DNA of 10,611 nt from Verrucomicrobiales bacterium. GTDB taxonomy: Bacteria; Verrucomicrobiota; Verrucomicrobiia; Limisphaerales; SXQI01. The DNA lies in assembly GCA_028293365.1 (NCBI GenBank), contig JAQGOX010000159.1:1-10611 (forward strand), written 5' to 3'. The notes under the pieces are model-generated. The model saw only the letters and a list, made by a program, of their open reading frames with translations, ran no database searches and was not told the origin of the DNA. Position numbers and translations under genes: made by a program. Shown here in pieces: positions 1 to 7,200 of the stretch. Numbering within the stretch: position 1 is the stretch's first letter; every line of letters starts with the position of its first letter.

Positions 1-57
1 CCCAACGGTTGGCGCGACACAGGAGCGCCTACCTTGGGGGAAAAGGCAAACCAACAC

Positions 58-74
58 CAACTCTGAAGGAGTTG
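58..74. repeat. Small perfect inverted repeat (CAACTC-TGAAG-GAGTTG)
   Basis: Arms of 6 bp lie at 58-63 and 69-74 around a 5-nt centre. It lies inside the roughly 205-bp stretch of the first repeat copy that is missing from the second copy. It has no T-tract, so I do not call it a terminator. A role as a REP-like element is possible but unproven. Confidence 0.45.
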
Positions 75-237
75 CGGCACCCGAATCACCGCTCCACGAC
101 GCCGGTTACGGCCATCCGACCGCGTCCGGCCATTTTGACTAACGACCTTAACACTGATCAACAAAAAACACTTTTGAGAACCCCGAAGTGGATTCCAGAA
201 CTTAGCCGGGGATTGTATCGCGCGCCCAGCGAAACTA

Positions 238-384
238 CCCCCGGATCCCGGCCTCCTCGACTTCACACTTGTACGCTCGCGCGCCGCATCCGATGCGGCA
301 TCTGAAGAATCCACCTGAATCAGCTCCTTGGACAACAGCACATCAAAACTTCAACCGAAGAATGCATGGGCACAATTTCGCGCC
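238..384. repeat. Dispersed repeat, copy 1 (about 147 bp)
   Basis: This segment aligns almost without gaps to 3136-3283, at roughly 88% identity counted by eye, with one single-base indel. Both copies begin with CCCCCGGATCCCGGCCTCCT and end with GGCACAATTTCGCGCC. Within it, GCCGCAT-CCG-ATGCGGC (283-299) is a perfect 7-bp inverted repeat; the second copy keeps it with one mismatch. A further 16-bp match, CAACGGTTGGCGCGAC, lies upstream in both copies: at 3-18 here (about 220 bp before the repeat) but only 15 bp before it in copy 2. No transposase or clear terminal inverted repeats are present, so this is best called an interspersed non-coding repeat. Confidence 0.8.
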
Positions 385-499
385 CGTCGCATCTGACCGC
401 CCTTCCAGGCCTCTGTTCGTGAAATCCTTAACCCCGCTTTACTGATCGCGCCATTGCTCCACTTTACCAAGGAGATCATAATCGAAGGTTCACTCCACA

Positions 500-512
500 G
501 GCCCAAAGGGCC
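500..512. repeat. Palindrome GGCCC-AAA-GGGCC
   Basis: A 5-bp perfect inverted repeat with a 3-nt centre, followed by CCTCAGCCCGGCGG. The style resembles small GC-rich intergenic repeats common in Verrucomicrobiota and Planctomycetota genomes; that comparison is from general familiarity, not a search. It has no T-tract and no coding context. Confidence 0.4.
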
Positions 513-820
513 GACAATCCCTCAGCCCGGCGGCGAAGCGTAGACGGTTATGCCCATCAGACCGCTTCCCCCTTTTTGCAAGCGATCGCGGTCGTCTTCG
601 CCAATAACCCTCGAACAGGCAGTTGAACGTGTTCGAAATTTGAAAAAAGTTGAGCGAGAAAGCGGTTCGAAGCGCCGCCGCGTCCCCTCGCTCGCACATC
701 TTTGGCGTCGCATCGTGAAATGGACTGAGCAACCTTAATAGCAGCAAACGCGAAAACGCCGGAAGTAACCTGAAATTCACTTGTTTAGTTTTATCTGAAT
801 ATATAAGGTTTGGTCAATTC

Positions 821-838
821 CCTGCTGTCCACAGCGGG
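821..838. repeat. Inverted repeat upstream of the FN3 gene
   Basis: The core is GCTGT-CC-ACAGC (824-835). The symmetry extends outward by three more positions, one of them T opposite G. Its centre is about 87 bp upstream of the ATG at 917, so it could be a protein-binding dyad for that gene. Its 2-bp centre makes it a poor RNA hairpin. No promoter with good spacing was recognised beside it; TATATA at 800-805 is only suggestive. Confidence 0.3.
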
Positions 839-916
839 AGCGTCACTTTCTATAATCCAAAAAGATGTAAATCTTCAACTAAAGAAGAGTGACAGAAGTG
901 CGATATAGTAAAAGCG

Positions 917-1324
917 ATGGTCAAAAAACTTATGCATAACTGCAAGATTTTAAAATTCACCCTGTTCGTCTTGTTGATTTTTGCAGTCCAAAATCTGATA
1001 TTTGGCGCTCCTCCCGCCACGCCAGCCAGCCTTCGCGCAAGTTGGGTGAATGGAGCGCAGACTGTCCTTTTCTGGGATAGTGTCTCTGAAGCGGACACTT
1101 ACACGGTGTATCGATACAATCTGGCGAATGAAGTATGGGATATAATTGCCACGACAAACCAAACCCTTATTATAAACGCCCCGGAACTAATTCCCCCTTT
1201 CCATTACGCTGTCAGCGCAGCGAATTCGGACGGAGCCAGCGAAAGTTTGTTCTCCGATCTTTCGGGCGGAACTGCCAATTTACGATCACCCTTAATGAGC
1301 CATAAGAACCGCTCCAGACTTTGA
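917..1324 (+). CDS. Short exported fibronectin type III protein, probably truncated
   Basis: The 135-residue product starts with a basic stretch (MVKKLMHNCK) and a hydrophobic segment at about residues 12-30, ending near FGA, which looks like a Sec signal peptide. Residues of about 33-118 resemble one FN3 module: PATPASLRASW, then VLFWDSVSEADTYTVYR, then FHYAVSAANSDGASESLFSDLS. This matches the usual FN3 pattern of a strand-B tryptophan, a YxVYR strand and a YAVSAxNxxG strand. FN3 domains mediate binding and spacing on the cell surface; no enzymatic part is present. The final residues (after about 120) lose similarity, and a second FN3 remnant follows in other frames, so the gene is probably the broken 5' end of a longer FN3 protein. 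The start is uncertain: no good ribosome binding site precedes 917, and an ATG at 932 is an alternative. Confidence 0.55.
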   Translation: MVKKLMHNCKILKFTLFVLLIFAVQNLIFGAPPATPASLRASWVNGAQTVLFWDSVSEADTYTVYRYNLANEVWDIIATTNQTLIINAPELIPPFHYAVSAANSDGASESLFSDLSGGTANLRSPLMSHKNRSRL

Positions 1325-1470
1325 GCGCACCAATGCCGTCGTTACCTCGTCGGGATTCGTTGCCGACGCGATTAATTCCGAATACGAGTTACAGCTATCG
1401 CGTGCGTGCGGTCAACAGCTACGGACCCTCCGCATATTCGGCGACCGTCAGTGCGCGCACGAGTCCGTAA
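1306..1470 (+). pseudogene. Frame-shifted remnant of a second FN3 module
   Basis: Two frames carry successive pieces of an FN3 domain. In the frame of position 1320 the translation reads APDFERTNAVVTSSGFVADA. In the frame of position 1366 it reads LIPNTSYSYRVRAVNSYGPS and then AYSATVSARTSP, stopping with TAA at 1468-1470. Together they match the second half of a typical verrucomicrobial FN3 domain (ER-TNA... then TSYSYRVRAVN...AYS). Neither frame is continuous with the upstream gene, which stops at 1324. At least two frame changes and some loss of sequence would be needed to restore one reading frame. Sequencing error cannot be excluded, but an in-frame stop (1303-1305) also interrupts the third frame. 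It ends 16 nt before the start of the beta-propeller gene. Confidence 0.6.
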
Positions 1471-1482
1471 CGGAAGGAAGGA
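1471..1482 (+). promoter_or_regulatory. Strong ribosome binding site that fixes the beta-propeller start
   Basis: CGGAAGGAAGGA lies 4-10 nt before the ATG at 1487. This decides the start at 1487 and not an in-frame ATG at 1406: the extra 27 codons from 1406 overlap the FN3 remnant and would put a very basic stretch in front of the signal peptide. Confidence 0.65.
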
Positions 1483-1486
1483 TTCT

Positions 1487-2899
1487 ATGATGACAATGCA
1501 CATTAATTCCTGCAGCAAAAAAATCGAAATACACAACGAGGTTTCGTCTTCACTTTGCAGTATCTGCCTGCTTCTGCTTACCCTATGTTCAGTTTTCGCT
1601 CAAGAGCCAGGGACGAAAAAATGGGAATTTCTTGGCGGAGGCGGATACCAATCCTCGCCCGCCATCGGCAGAGATGGGACGGTTTATATTGGGAGCTACG
1701 ACCACAAGGTCTACGCCTTGGATGGGCAAACTGGAACTAAAAAGTGGGAGTTTCTCACCGCCGACTGGGTTTTATCATCGCCTACTATCGCGGAGGATGG
1801 AACGATCTATGTGAGTGGAATCGACCACAAGGTCTACGCACTTGATGGGGAGACTGGTAACAAGAAATGGGAGTTTTTAGCAGAAAATGGGGTTTACTCG
1901 AGCCCGGCAATTGGAGCAGACGGAACAATATATTTTGGCAGTTGGGATCATAAGGTCTATGCGGTCAATGGGCAAACCGGCCTCAAGAAGTGGGAGTTTC
2001 TCACTGGCGATCAAGTGGGTTCGTCCCCGACAATCGCACCTGATGGCACCGTCTATGTCACTAGCAGAGATAGTAACGTTTATGCCCTGATCGGCCAGAC
2101 GGGGGAAAAGAAATGGCAATTCCGCGAACTCATTTTCGGTGCGGGCTCGGCCCCAATGGATTTCGAAGGCACGGTATATGTTTTAAGCGGAGAAAGCTAT
2201 GTTTACGCACTGAATGGGCAGACTGGGGAGCAAAAGTGGGGCACTCGAACTGAGCCATTCGCTAGCTTTACCGACCTCTCAATTTCATCAGCCGGGAATC
2301 TCTATGTCGGAGCATCGAGAGGAAAACTTTACTGTTTGCACGGTGCAACCGGAATTGAGCTATGGGAATTCAAGGCAGGTGACACGATCGGCGGAGCACC
2401 TGCTATCGGTTCCGATGGAACGGTCTATTTCGGCAGTTGGGATAAGAAAATCTATGCTTTGGATGGAGACACGGGTCAGAAAAAATGGGATTTTTTGACA
2501 GGAGACCAGATCATGGGCTCAGTAGCATTGGGGAAGGATGGCACTTTATATGTTGGCAGTAATGATAAGAAAGTTTACGCGATTGTATCAGGAAGTCTCG
2601 GCCTGGCAAATTCACCCTGGCCCATGTTTGGTCAGAACAGTTTGCATACCGGGCGGGTTGAGGGACCTTCAGTTCCCCATTCAGAGCTTTCAGTTCGGAT
2701 CAACCAACTGCCCGAGGGGAACAAGGTGGAAATCAGCATGAAGTTAGAACTGGGAAAAACCTATCTCCTAGAGAGATCAAGCAACCTGTTGGAGTGGGCA
2801 CCGGCGGGACCTGGCTTTGTGGCGCCGGCTCAGAATATTTTTACAGACTTGGCCCCGAATGGAGATGTCAGCTTCTTTCGCCTGAGGCAATTGCAATGA
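1487..2899 (+). CDS. Secreted eight-repeat PQQ-like beta-propeller protein
   Basis: The 470-residue product has a signal peptide (hydrophobic core at about residues 21-38, likely cut after SVFA). Eight consecutive repeats of about 41 residues follow (about 42-371), each of the form GxKKWEF...SSPxIxxDGTVYxGSxDxKVYALDGQT. These are PQQ/quinoprotein-type blades, and eight is enough for a complete propeller. After them comes a SPWPMFGQNSLHTGR motif, common at the end or start of such propellers. A C-terminal module (about 395-470) contains YLLERSSNLLEWAPAG and FFRLRQ, a type often found at the C-terminus of secreted verrucomicrobial proteins. The catalytic features of a quinoprotein alcohol dehydrogenase are not seen, and the length is short for one, so a binding or scaffold role outside the cytoplasm is more likely than an enzyme. 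No substrate can be named. The upstream FN3 remnant ends 16 nt before it, so this gene may once have been distal in the same operon. Confidence 0.85.
   Translation: MMTMHINSCSKKIEIHNEVSSSLCSICLLLLTLCSVFAQEPGTKKWEFLGGGGYQSSPAIGRDGTVYIGSYDHKVYALDGQTGTKKWEFLTADWVLSSPTIAEDGTIYVSGIDHKVYALDGETGNKKWEFLAENGVYSSPAIGADGTIYFGSWDHKVYAVNGQTGLKKWEFLTGDQVGSSPTIAPDGTVYVTSRDSNVYALIGQTGEKKWQFRELIFGAGSAPMDFEGTVYVLSGESYVYALNGQTGEQKWGTRTEPFASFTDLSISSAGNLYVGASRGKLYCLHGATGIELWEFKAGDTIGGAPAIGSDGTVYFGSWDKKIYALDGDTGQKKWDFLTGDQIMGSVALGKDGTLYVGSNDKKVYAIVSGSLGLANSPWPMFGQNSLHTGRVEGPSVPHSELSVRINQLPEGNKVEISMKLELGKTYLLERSSNLLEWAPAGPGFVAPAQNIFTDLAPNGDVSFFRLRQLQ
1610..2595 (+). repeat. Eight tandem coding repeats of about 123 bp
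   Basis: The eight propeller blades are visible as DNA repeats, with variants of AAAAATGGGAATTTCT opening most of them and GTCTACGCCTTGGATGGG or similar closing them. Repeats 1-4 and 7-8 are closest to one another. Repeats 5 and 6 (about 2100-2345) are the most diverged: they lose the SSPxI core, and the sixth changes KKWEF to QKWGT. This suggests recent duplication of part of the array, or concerted evolution of the outer blades. Confidence 0.8.
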
Positions 2900-2929
2900 A
2901 TGGCGAATCGGCAAGGCAACTCTTGTTAA

Positions 2930-2944
2930 GCAAAATGATTTTGC
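2930..2944. terminator. Weak hairpin after the beta-propeller gene
   Basis: GCAAAA-TGA-TTTTGC is a perfect 6-bp stem with a 3-nt loop starting 31 nt after the stop codon. An outer ATGGCG (2900-2905) and CGCCAT (2944-2949) could also pair. The stem is AT-rich and lacks a following T-run, so it would be a weak intrinsic terminator at best. Confidence 0.25.
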
Positions 2945-3031
2945 GCCATCCAATATAGCCAGCGCAAAGAAGCTGCGTGAGGGTGCGAAAACGAACAGGT
3001 CGTACCTCGCCCAGGAAAACTACCCCGGTTT

Positions 3032-3059
3032 GAAATTTGCGATTTGCAATCTGCTATTT
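3032..3059. repeat. Degenerate heptamer tandem array (4 units)
   Basis: Four consecutive 7-mers, GAAATTT, GCGATTT, GCAATCT and GCTATTT, fit a consensus G-C/A-A-A-T-T-T with one to three changes each. The array sits just upstream of repeat copy 2. A two-unit relative (TCTGAAA twice) occurs at 9830-9843 near the end of the window. Confidence 0.6.
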
Positions 3060-3096
3060 CCCGGGGTCTCCCGATTCCCCAAAGAGGATACGGATG

Positions 3097-3115
3097 CCAA
3101 CCCAGCAACGGTTGG
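3097..3115. repeat. Inverted repeat CCAACC-N7-GGTTGG
   Basis: The 6-bp perfect arms lie at 3097-3102 and 3110-3115. The right arm begins a 16-bp block (CAACGGTTGGCGCGAC, 3106-3121) that also occurs at 3-18. The left arm of the first copy would lie outside the window. It belongs to the same dispersed repeat family. Confidence 0.5.
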
Positions 3116-3135
3116 CGCGACGCCGGAGCGTATAA

Positions 3136-3283
3136 CCCCCGGATCCCGGCCTCCTGGAATTCACACTTGTGCGCTCGCGCGACGCATCCGATGCGGCATC
3201 CGAAGAATCCATCTGAAAAAGCTGCTTGGACAAAAAGCACCTCCAAACTTCAACGTAAGAATGTATCGGCACAATTTCGCGCC
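3136..3283. repeat. Dispersed repeat, copy 2 (about 148 bp)
   Basis: Partner of 238-384, with the same ends and roughly 88% identity by eye. The block CAACGGTTGGCGCGAC ends at 3121, only 14 nt before this repeat, whereas the corresponding gap in copy 1 is about 220 nt. Either copy 1 has gained about 205 bp or copy 2 has lost them. The internal hairpin is kept as GACGCAT-CCG-ATGCGGC (one mismatch). Both copies lie outside genes. Confidence 0.8.
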
Positions 3284-3808
3284 GGAGCGCATACGGCATC
3301 CTCGCTTACCTTGGCGACGACATCAGCGAGCAGAGCGTATGCTCTCATTTTTTCCCGGAACCTGCTGAACGCTATAGGCAAAGCCACCGGCGTTGTCTGG
3401 ATGATCCTGCGGACAAAGATCCCAAAAGCAAAAGCGGTTGGACCTCCGCAGATTTCAGCAATTCCCCGGTTGGCCAAGCGACCTCACCAACTGGGAGCGT
3501 GCAATCATGGTCCTGCACCGGTTCGATGAAAAATTGTTTGTGCTGAAACTCTCCAAACGCGGAACTCGAACCGGGGCGAAAGACGCCAACGGTCACAGTG
3601 CGAAATCGATTTGGCTCAAACAAGCGAAGCGGGGGATCTGTGGGGAACAAACCGACGCGCCCGCCGAAGACGAAGTCCAGACCGCCAAAAGCAAATACAA
3701 GGCGGCGAAAACAAAGCCCTCCGGAGATTTCCATCTCGAAACTTTTCTCGAGTCAACCAAAGACGAGCATTTCTTACTCAATCGGTCTGTTTTTATTCGA
3801 TATTTAGC

Positions 3809-3837
3809 TTGATCTAAATGGATTACGACGGTAATCC
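3809..3837 (+). promoter_or_regulatory. Possible sigma-70-type promoter of the BlaI operon
   Basis: TTGATC (3809-3814) followed after 17 nt by TAATCC (3832-3837) gives plausible -35 and -10 boxes, with the -10 inside the first operator dyad, as expected for a repressor that blocks RNA polymerase. An alternative is TTTATT (3791-3796) with TCTAAA (3813-3818) at 16-nt spacing, which would place the start point just at the operator. The sequence does not decide between them. Confidence 0.35.
3820..3837. promoter_or_regulatory. BlaI-type operator 1 (perfect dyad)
   Basis: GGATTAC-GACG-GTAATCC has perfect 7-bp arms around a 4-bp centre and lies 33 bp before the repressor's ATG. BlaI, MecI and CopY repressors bind dyads with a TTACA/TGTAA-like core; here the core is ATTACGACGGTAAT. 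Position, symmetry and the neighbouring repressor gene make autoregulation very likely. Confidence 0.75.
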
Positions 3838-3843
3838 TTATCT

Positions 3844-3861
3844 GGATTACAATCGTGAGCC
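3844..3861. promoter_or_regulatory. BlaI-type operator 2 (imperfect dyad)
   Basis: GGATTAC-AATC-GTGAGCC repeats the left arm of operator 1 exactly and keeps five of seven positions of the right arm, with the same 4-bp centre. The two centres are 24 bp apart, a little over two helical turns, allowing two repressor dimers on nearly the same face. It ends 9 bp before the repressor's ATG, so bound protein would also cover the start region of the mRNA-coding strand. Confidence 0.6.
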
Positions 3862-3870
3862 CATTGAATT

Positions 3871-4272
3871 ATGCTAAAAATCCCTAAGATTACTGAAACG
3901 GAGTGGGAGATCATGCGGTTGATCTGGACCAAACATCCGATAACTTCAGGCGAACTGATCGATCAGTTATCGGCGCAGGATCGTTCGTGGCATCCAAAAA
4001 CCGCCCGCACCCTGTTAGGCCGATTGGTGAAAAAGGGTGCGCTCAAATATGAACCGCTCGGCCGAAGCTACGTTTACGAGCCGCTCGTCACCGAAGAGGA
4101 ATGTATCGGAAGCGCAAGTGAATCATTTCTCGACCGGGTTTTTGGAGGCTCGCTTCAACCGATGCTCGCTTACTTTGTCAAAAACCAAAAACTTACCAAG
4201 CAGGATTTCAAGGAGCTTGGAGAGATTTTGGAGGGACGGGAGAAACCGCAAAACAAAAGGGGTAAAAAATGA
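3871..4272 (+). CDS. BlaI/MecI/CopY-family transcriptional repressor
   Basis: The 133-residue product matches the usual size of this family. Residues 1-72 form a winged helix: ITETEWEIMRLIW (first helix), ITSGELIDQL, the recognition-helix signature SWHPKTARTLLGRLVKKGAL (39-58), then the wing around YEPLGRSYVYEPLV (60-73). The rest (about 74-120) is the helical dimerisation part, ESFLDRVFGG...LAYFVKNQKLTKQDFKELGEIL, where BlaI and MecI are cleaved by their partner protease. The tail is strongly basic. It should bind as a dimer to the two dyads directly upstream and repress its own operon until the M56 partner is activated. Its stop TGA overlaps the ATG of that partner (ATGA), so translation is probably coupled. 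The ribosome binding site before 3871 is weak (only GTGAG at 3855-3859), which would keep repressor levels low. Confidence 0.9.
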   Translation: MLKIPKITETEWEIMRLIWTKHPITSGELIDQLSAQDRSWHPKTARTLLGRLVKKGALKYEPLGRSYVYEPLVTEEECIGSASESFLDRVFGGSLQPMLAYFVKNQKLTKQDFKELGEILEGREKPQNKRGKK

Positions 4273-7200
4273 GTTCCGTGTCTGGAAGCATTCTCAGTAT
4301 ATTGGGAAAGGTTTCTGCTCAGGCTTCCGTAGTGGTGGTGTTGATCCTGTTTTTGCAATGGGCATTTCAAAAACAACTCACTCCGCGAGCCCGTGCCTCA
4401 CTTTGGCTGCTGCTGATCTTGCGTTTGCTGCTGCCGGTCTCATTCACCAGCGCCACCAGTATTTTCAATTTCTTCCCGCGCTTTGCAGCGGATTCAGCAA
4501 ACCTGCGGGTACCGGCTGTGCCGGAACCCGTGACAATTCCCGCGTCAGAACGGTTTGGAGGCGAAGAGATTCGTGATTCATCCCTTCTGAACGCTCAGAA
4601 GGATATTCGCCGAACCACCACCAGGAATAGCCTATCTGAGCCACATCCGATTTCGGCCTCGACTGTGTCAGCAGCCACTGATGGTTCTTCGCCAATCAAA
4701 AAATCTGCGATTCAATTCACACTCCCGGAAGTTTTAATTGTCCTCTGGTTTTGTGGAGTCGTTATCCTTGCTTTGCTCGTCCTGGTTTCCTCCCTTCGCT
4801 GGGCTCGCAAAGTGAGAAGTTTGCCAATGGTTTCAAACGACACAATCGTCGCACTCTTTGCCGAGTGCAGGATTGAGCTCGGCGTCTCGCGTCATCTCGA
4901 CTTATTTGAAACTCCCCACCTAAGTACCCCGGCACTGCACGGGTTCTTACGGCTGCGGCTGCTTTTTCCGATCGGATTCCTGAATCGTTTTCCGGCCGAT
5001 CAACTTCGCTTTATTTTCCTGCATGAATTGGCTCACGTGCGGCGGCGCGATATCCCTCTTAATTGGTTGATTACCCTGCTGCAAATTCTCCATTGGTTCA
5101 ACCCACTGATTTGGATTGGCTTTAGCCGGTGGCGGGTGGATCGGGAGCTGGCCTGCGATGCCCTGGCTCTTGATGTGGCAGGCCCCGCGAAAAAGAAAGA
5201 ATATGGCCAGACCATTCTACGGCTCCTTGAAAATGCTTCCCACCCTTTCGGCGCACCCGGTTTTGTCGGAATTCTCGAAGATAAACGACAACTGCGCGAG
5301 CGAATCCGTATGATAGCGGCGTTTGTTCCGGCCAGACGGTGGCCTCTCTTAGCGGTTCTTTTAATGGGAGCAGTTTGTCTCGTCGGGTTGACCGATGCTC
5401 GCACACAATCGAACAGGGCCGAAAGCACCGTGACGAATTCGCCGTCCGTGCTTGTGACACACAAACTGGCGGAGGTCCCCCGTTCAGTTGCGACGAACGG
5501 AGCTTCGGTCAAAATTACCGTGATGGACGCCGAAACCGGCAAACCATTGCCAGGTTCGGAAATTCGTGCGCCTGATCAAAGTGCATTTTTTGGGGGCGGC
5601 TTTTCCCCTCCAGGGTGGCTCAGCGACGTTTCCGGAGCCGCCACGATTCATCTGGGTGAAGTCCCGACCGATATCCTCAAACAAATGACATGGTTTGTTA
5701 TGGATGTGCGCCATCCTGGATTTGCTCCGCAGGGTTTAAGTTGGTCAGCTAAAAAGGGAGATGTTCGCTTAACCATGCCTGGTGAAATCAAAATCGAACT
5801 TCATAGAGGCATCACGGTAGGCGGAAATGTACGCGACGAAAAAGGCCAACCGGTGGAAAATGTGAAAATCCGAGTTTACGGGACCGGTTATCAATACGAT
5901 CCCAGTCAACCGCATCTGAAGTTTGCCGAATACTTCATGGGTGCTGGCAAAGCGAATGTTGTAACAGATTCCAGGGGCCATTGGGAAGTGGGTGATTTTC
6001 CGAAGGATCTTGCAAACATTAACATCGAGCTTCTGCCGCCCGGCACCCCTCCTCAAAAATATGCGCATGCGGCGCACGAGGGCGCCACATTTGTCGCACA
6101 AGGAATGCCGATCGATCTTTCCGGGCTACGAGCGGGAAACGCTCTCTTTATTTTGAAAGCCGGATTTACGATGCACGGAAAGGTTCTTGATCCAGAGGGG
6201 AAGCCGGTGGCGAATGTGCGAATTACCGAGGCGGCTGGATTAATGAATAAGAGGTTGATCCGTGAGCTGCGGAGCGACGAACAAGGCTTGTTCTTATTGT
6301 CAAACGAAACGCCGCGCCAGGTTCTCCTCACTGCTTATCCGGACGCTTTTGCGATCAGCAGCACGATTGTCGATTTTCGGTCCAACTCACCCACGGCGGA
6401 ATTGCGCCTCAAACCGCTTAGTCCATTGCATATCCGTGTTGCGGATGAACAGGATCAAGCCATTCCGGGCGTAATCATTACGTTGGATCCCTATCGAACT
6501 GAACAGTTCCTGCTTAATTTCAGCGGCGTTACCAGCGGCGATGGCGCCCTCATTTGGACCAACGCGCCCACCGGCCCAATCGCGCTGATGGCGGCTGCCC
6601 CTTCAGGTAAAAGGCGTCGCAAGATTCGTCTCGATGGGCAGGCGCGCGAAGTGAATATCGTTCTGCGCGATGGTATGGAACGGGAGGTCGTCGTGAATGG
6701 AAGCGTTCATGACGCTGATTCCGGCGCTCCCATAAACATCGAAACGGTCGGTTTTCAAAGCGCCGATCATGAAGGATTAACCAATGCCGTTGCTATTGGA
6801 AAACCGGAGTTCCGACTTGTCATTCCTTCTGCCGGGTTTCGCCAGGGCATGCAACCCAGTTATCAGGTTCAAATTCGCGCGAAAGGTTACAAAACTCTCT
6901 TAACCGATTCGCGGGATTTTGATGAAGGTGATTGGAATGCGAAATTCAAAATGCAAAAAACTGGGACAGATCTTCGAACCGTTCTTCTGAGCGATGGACG
7001 TCCAGCTTCCGGAGCGGAAATCTCCAGGCCGCAGCCCGAGTATCTTCCCTTGATCATCAATCAGTCCGGACGTGTCTCACGCGACGAGCGAGTTGTGCAA
7101 TACACGACCGACCAGGAAGGCCATTTCACACTCGATGATCCAGGTTACGACTTTATCGTGTTGATAACTCACCAAAACGGTTTCCTGGAAACTTCAGTGG

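Larger units (their letters stand above)
1..916. other. Gene-poor leading spacer
   Basis: I find no credible gene in this stretch. The open frames are short, overlap one another on both strands and show no recognisable domain. It contains a copy of a dispersed repeat (about 238-384), a CAACTC/GAGTTG hairpin at 58-74, a GGCCC-AAA-GGGCC palindrome at 500-512 and an inverted repeat near 821-838. A frame at 550-738 (62 codons, basic) is the least unlikely small ORF, but it has no ribosome binding site next to its ATG and no family I recognise. The first bases of the window resemble part of the repeat unit seen again at 3106, so the left edge probably cuts through repeat-derived DNA. Confidence 0.6.
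2900..3819. other. Gene-poor spacer between the beta-propeller gene and the BlaI operon
   Basis: About 920 bp without a convincing gene. It holds the heptamer array at 3032-3059, the CCAACC/GGTTGG inverted repeat at 3097-3115, dispersed repeat copy 2 (3136-3283), and from about 3290 onward unrecognised sequence in which all three + frames stay open for long stretches. The largest frame, 3438-3812 (124 codons), has no recognisable domain and no ribosome binding site. Around 3658-3722 a loose period of about 21 bp (CCGCC/GGCGG followed by A-rich sequence) is visible, which explains the open frames there. Degraded coding sequence is possible but I could not identify a parent gene. Confidence 0.55.

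Noticed and set aside
490..780. A 96-codon minus-strand frame in the leading spacer
   Set aside because: It has no signal or domain I recognise, and it covers the GGCCC/GGGCC palindrome and other spacer sequence. Overlapping frames on both strands are equally open.
1406..1486. An upstream ATG extending the beta-propeller protein by 27 residues
   Set aside because: The extension overlaps the FN3 remnant, is very basic and would displace the signal peptide; a strong ribosome binding site supports the start at 1487.
3044..3529. A 161-codon open frame across repeat copy 2
   Set aside because: It runs through the heptamer array and the dispersed repeat, and the matching frame in repeat copy 1 (9-305) shares only the repeat-derived part. 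The similarity is due to the repeat, not to a protein family.
3438..3812. A 124-codon open frame before the BlaI operon
   Set aside because: No recognisable domain, no ribosome binding site, and the other two + frames are also open over much of it because of a loose repeat of about 21 bp. I treat it as non-coding.
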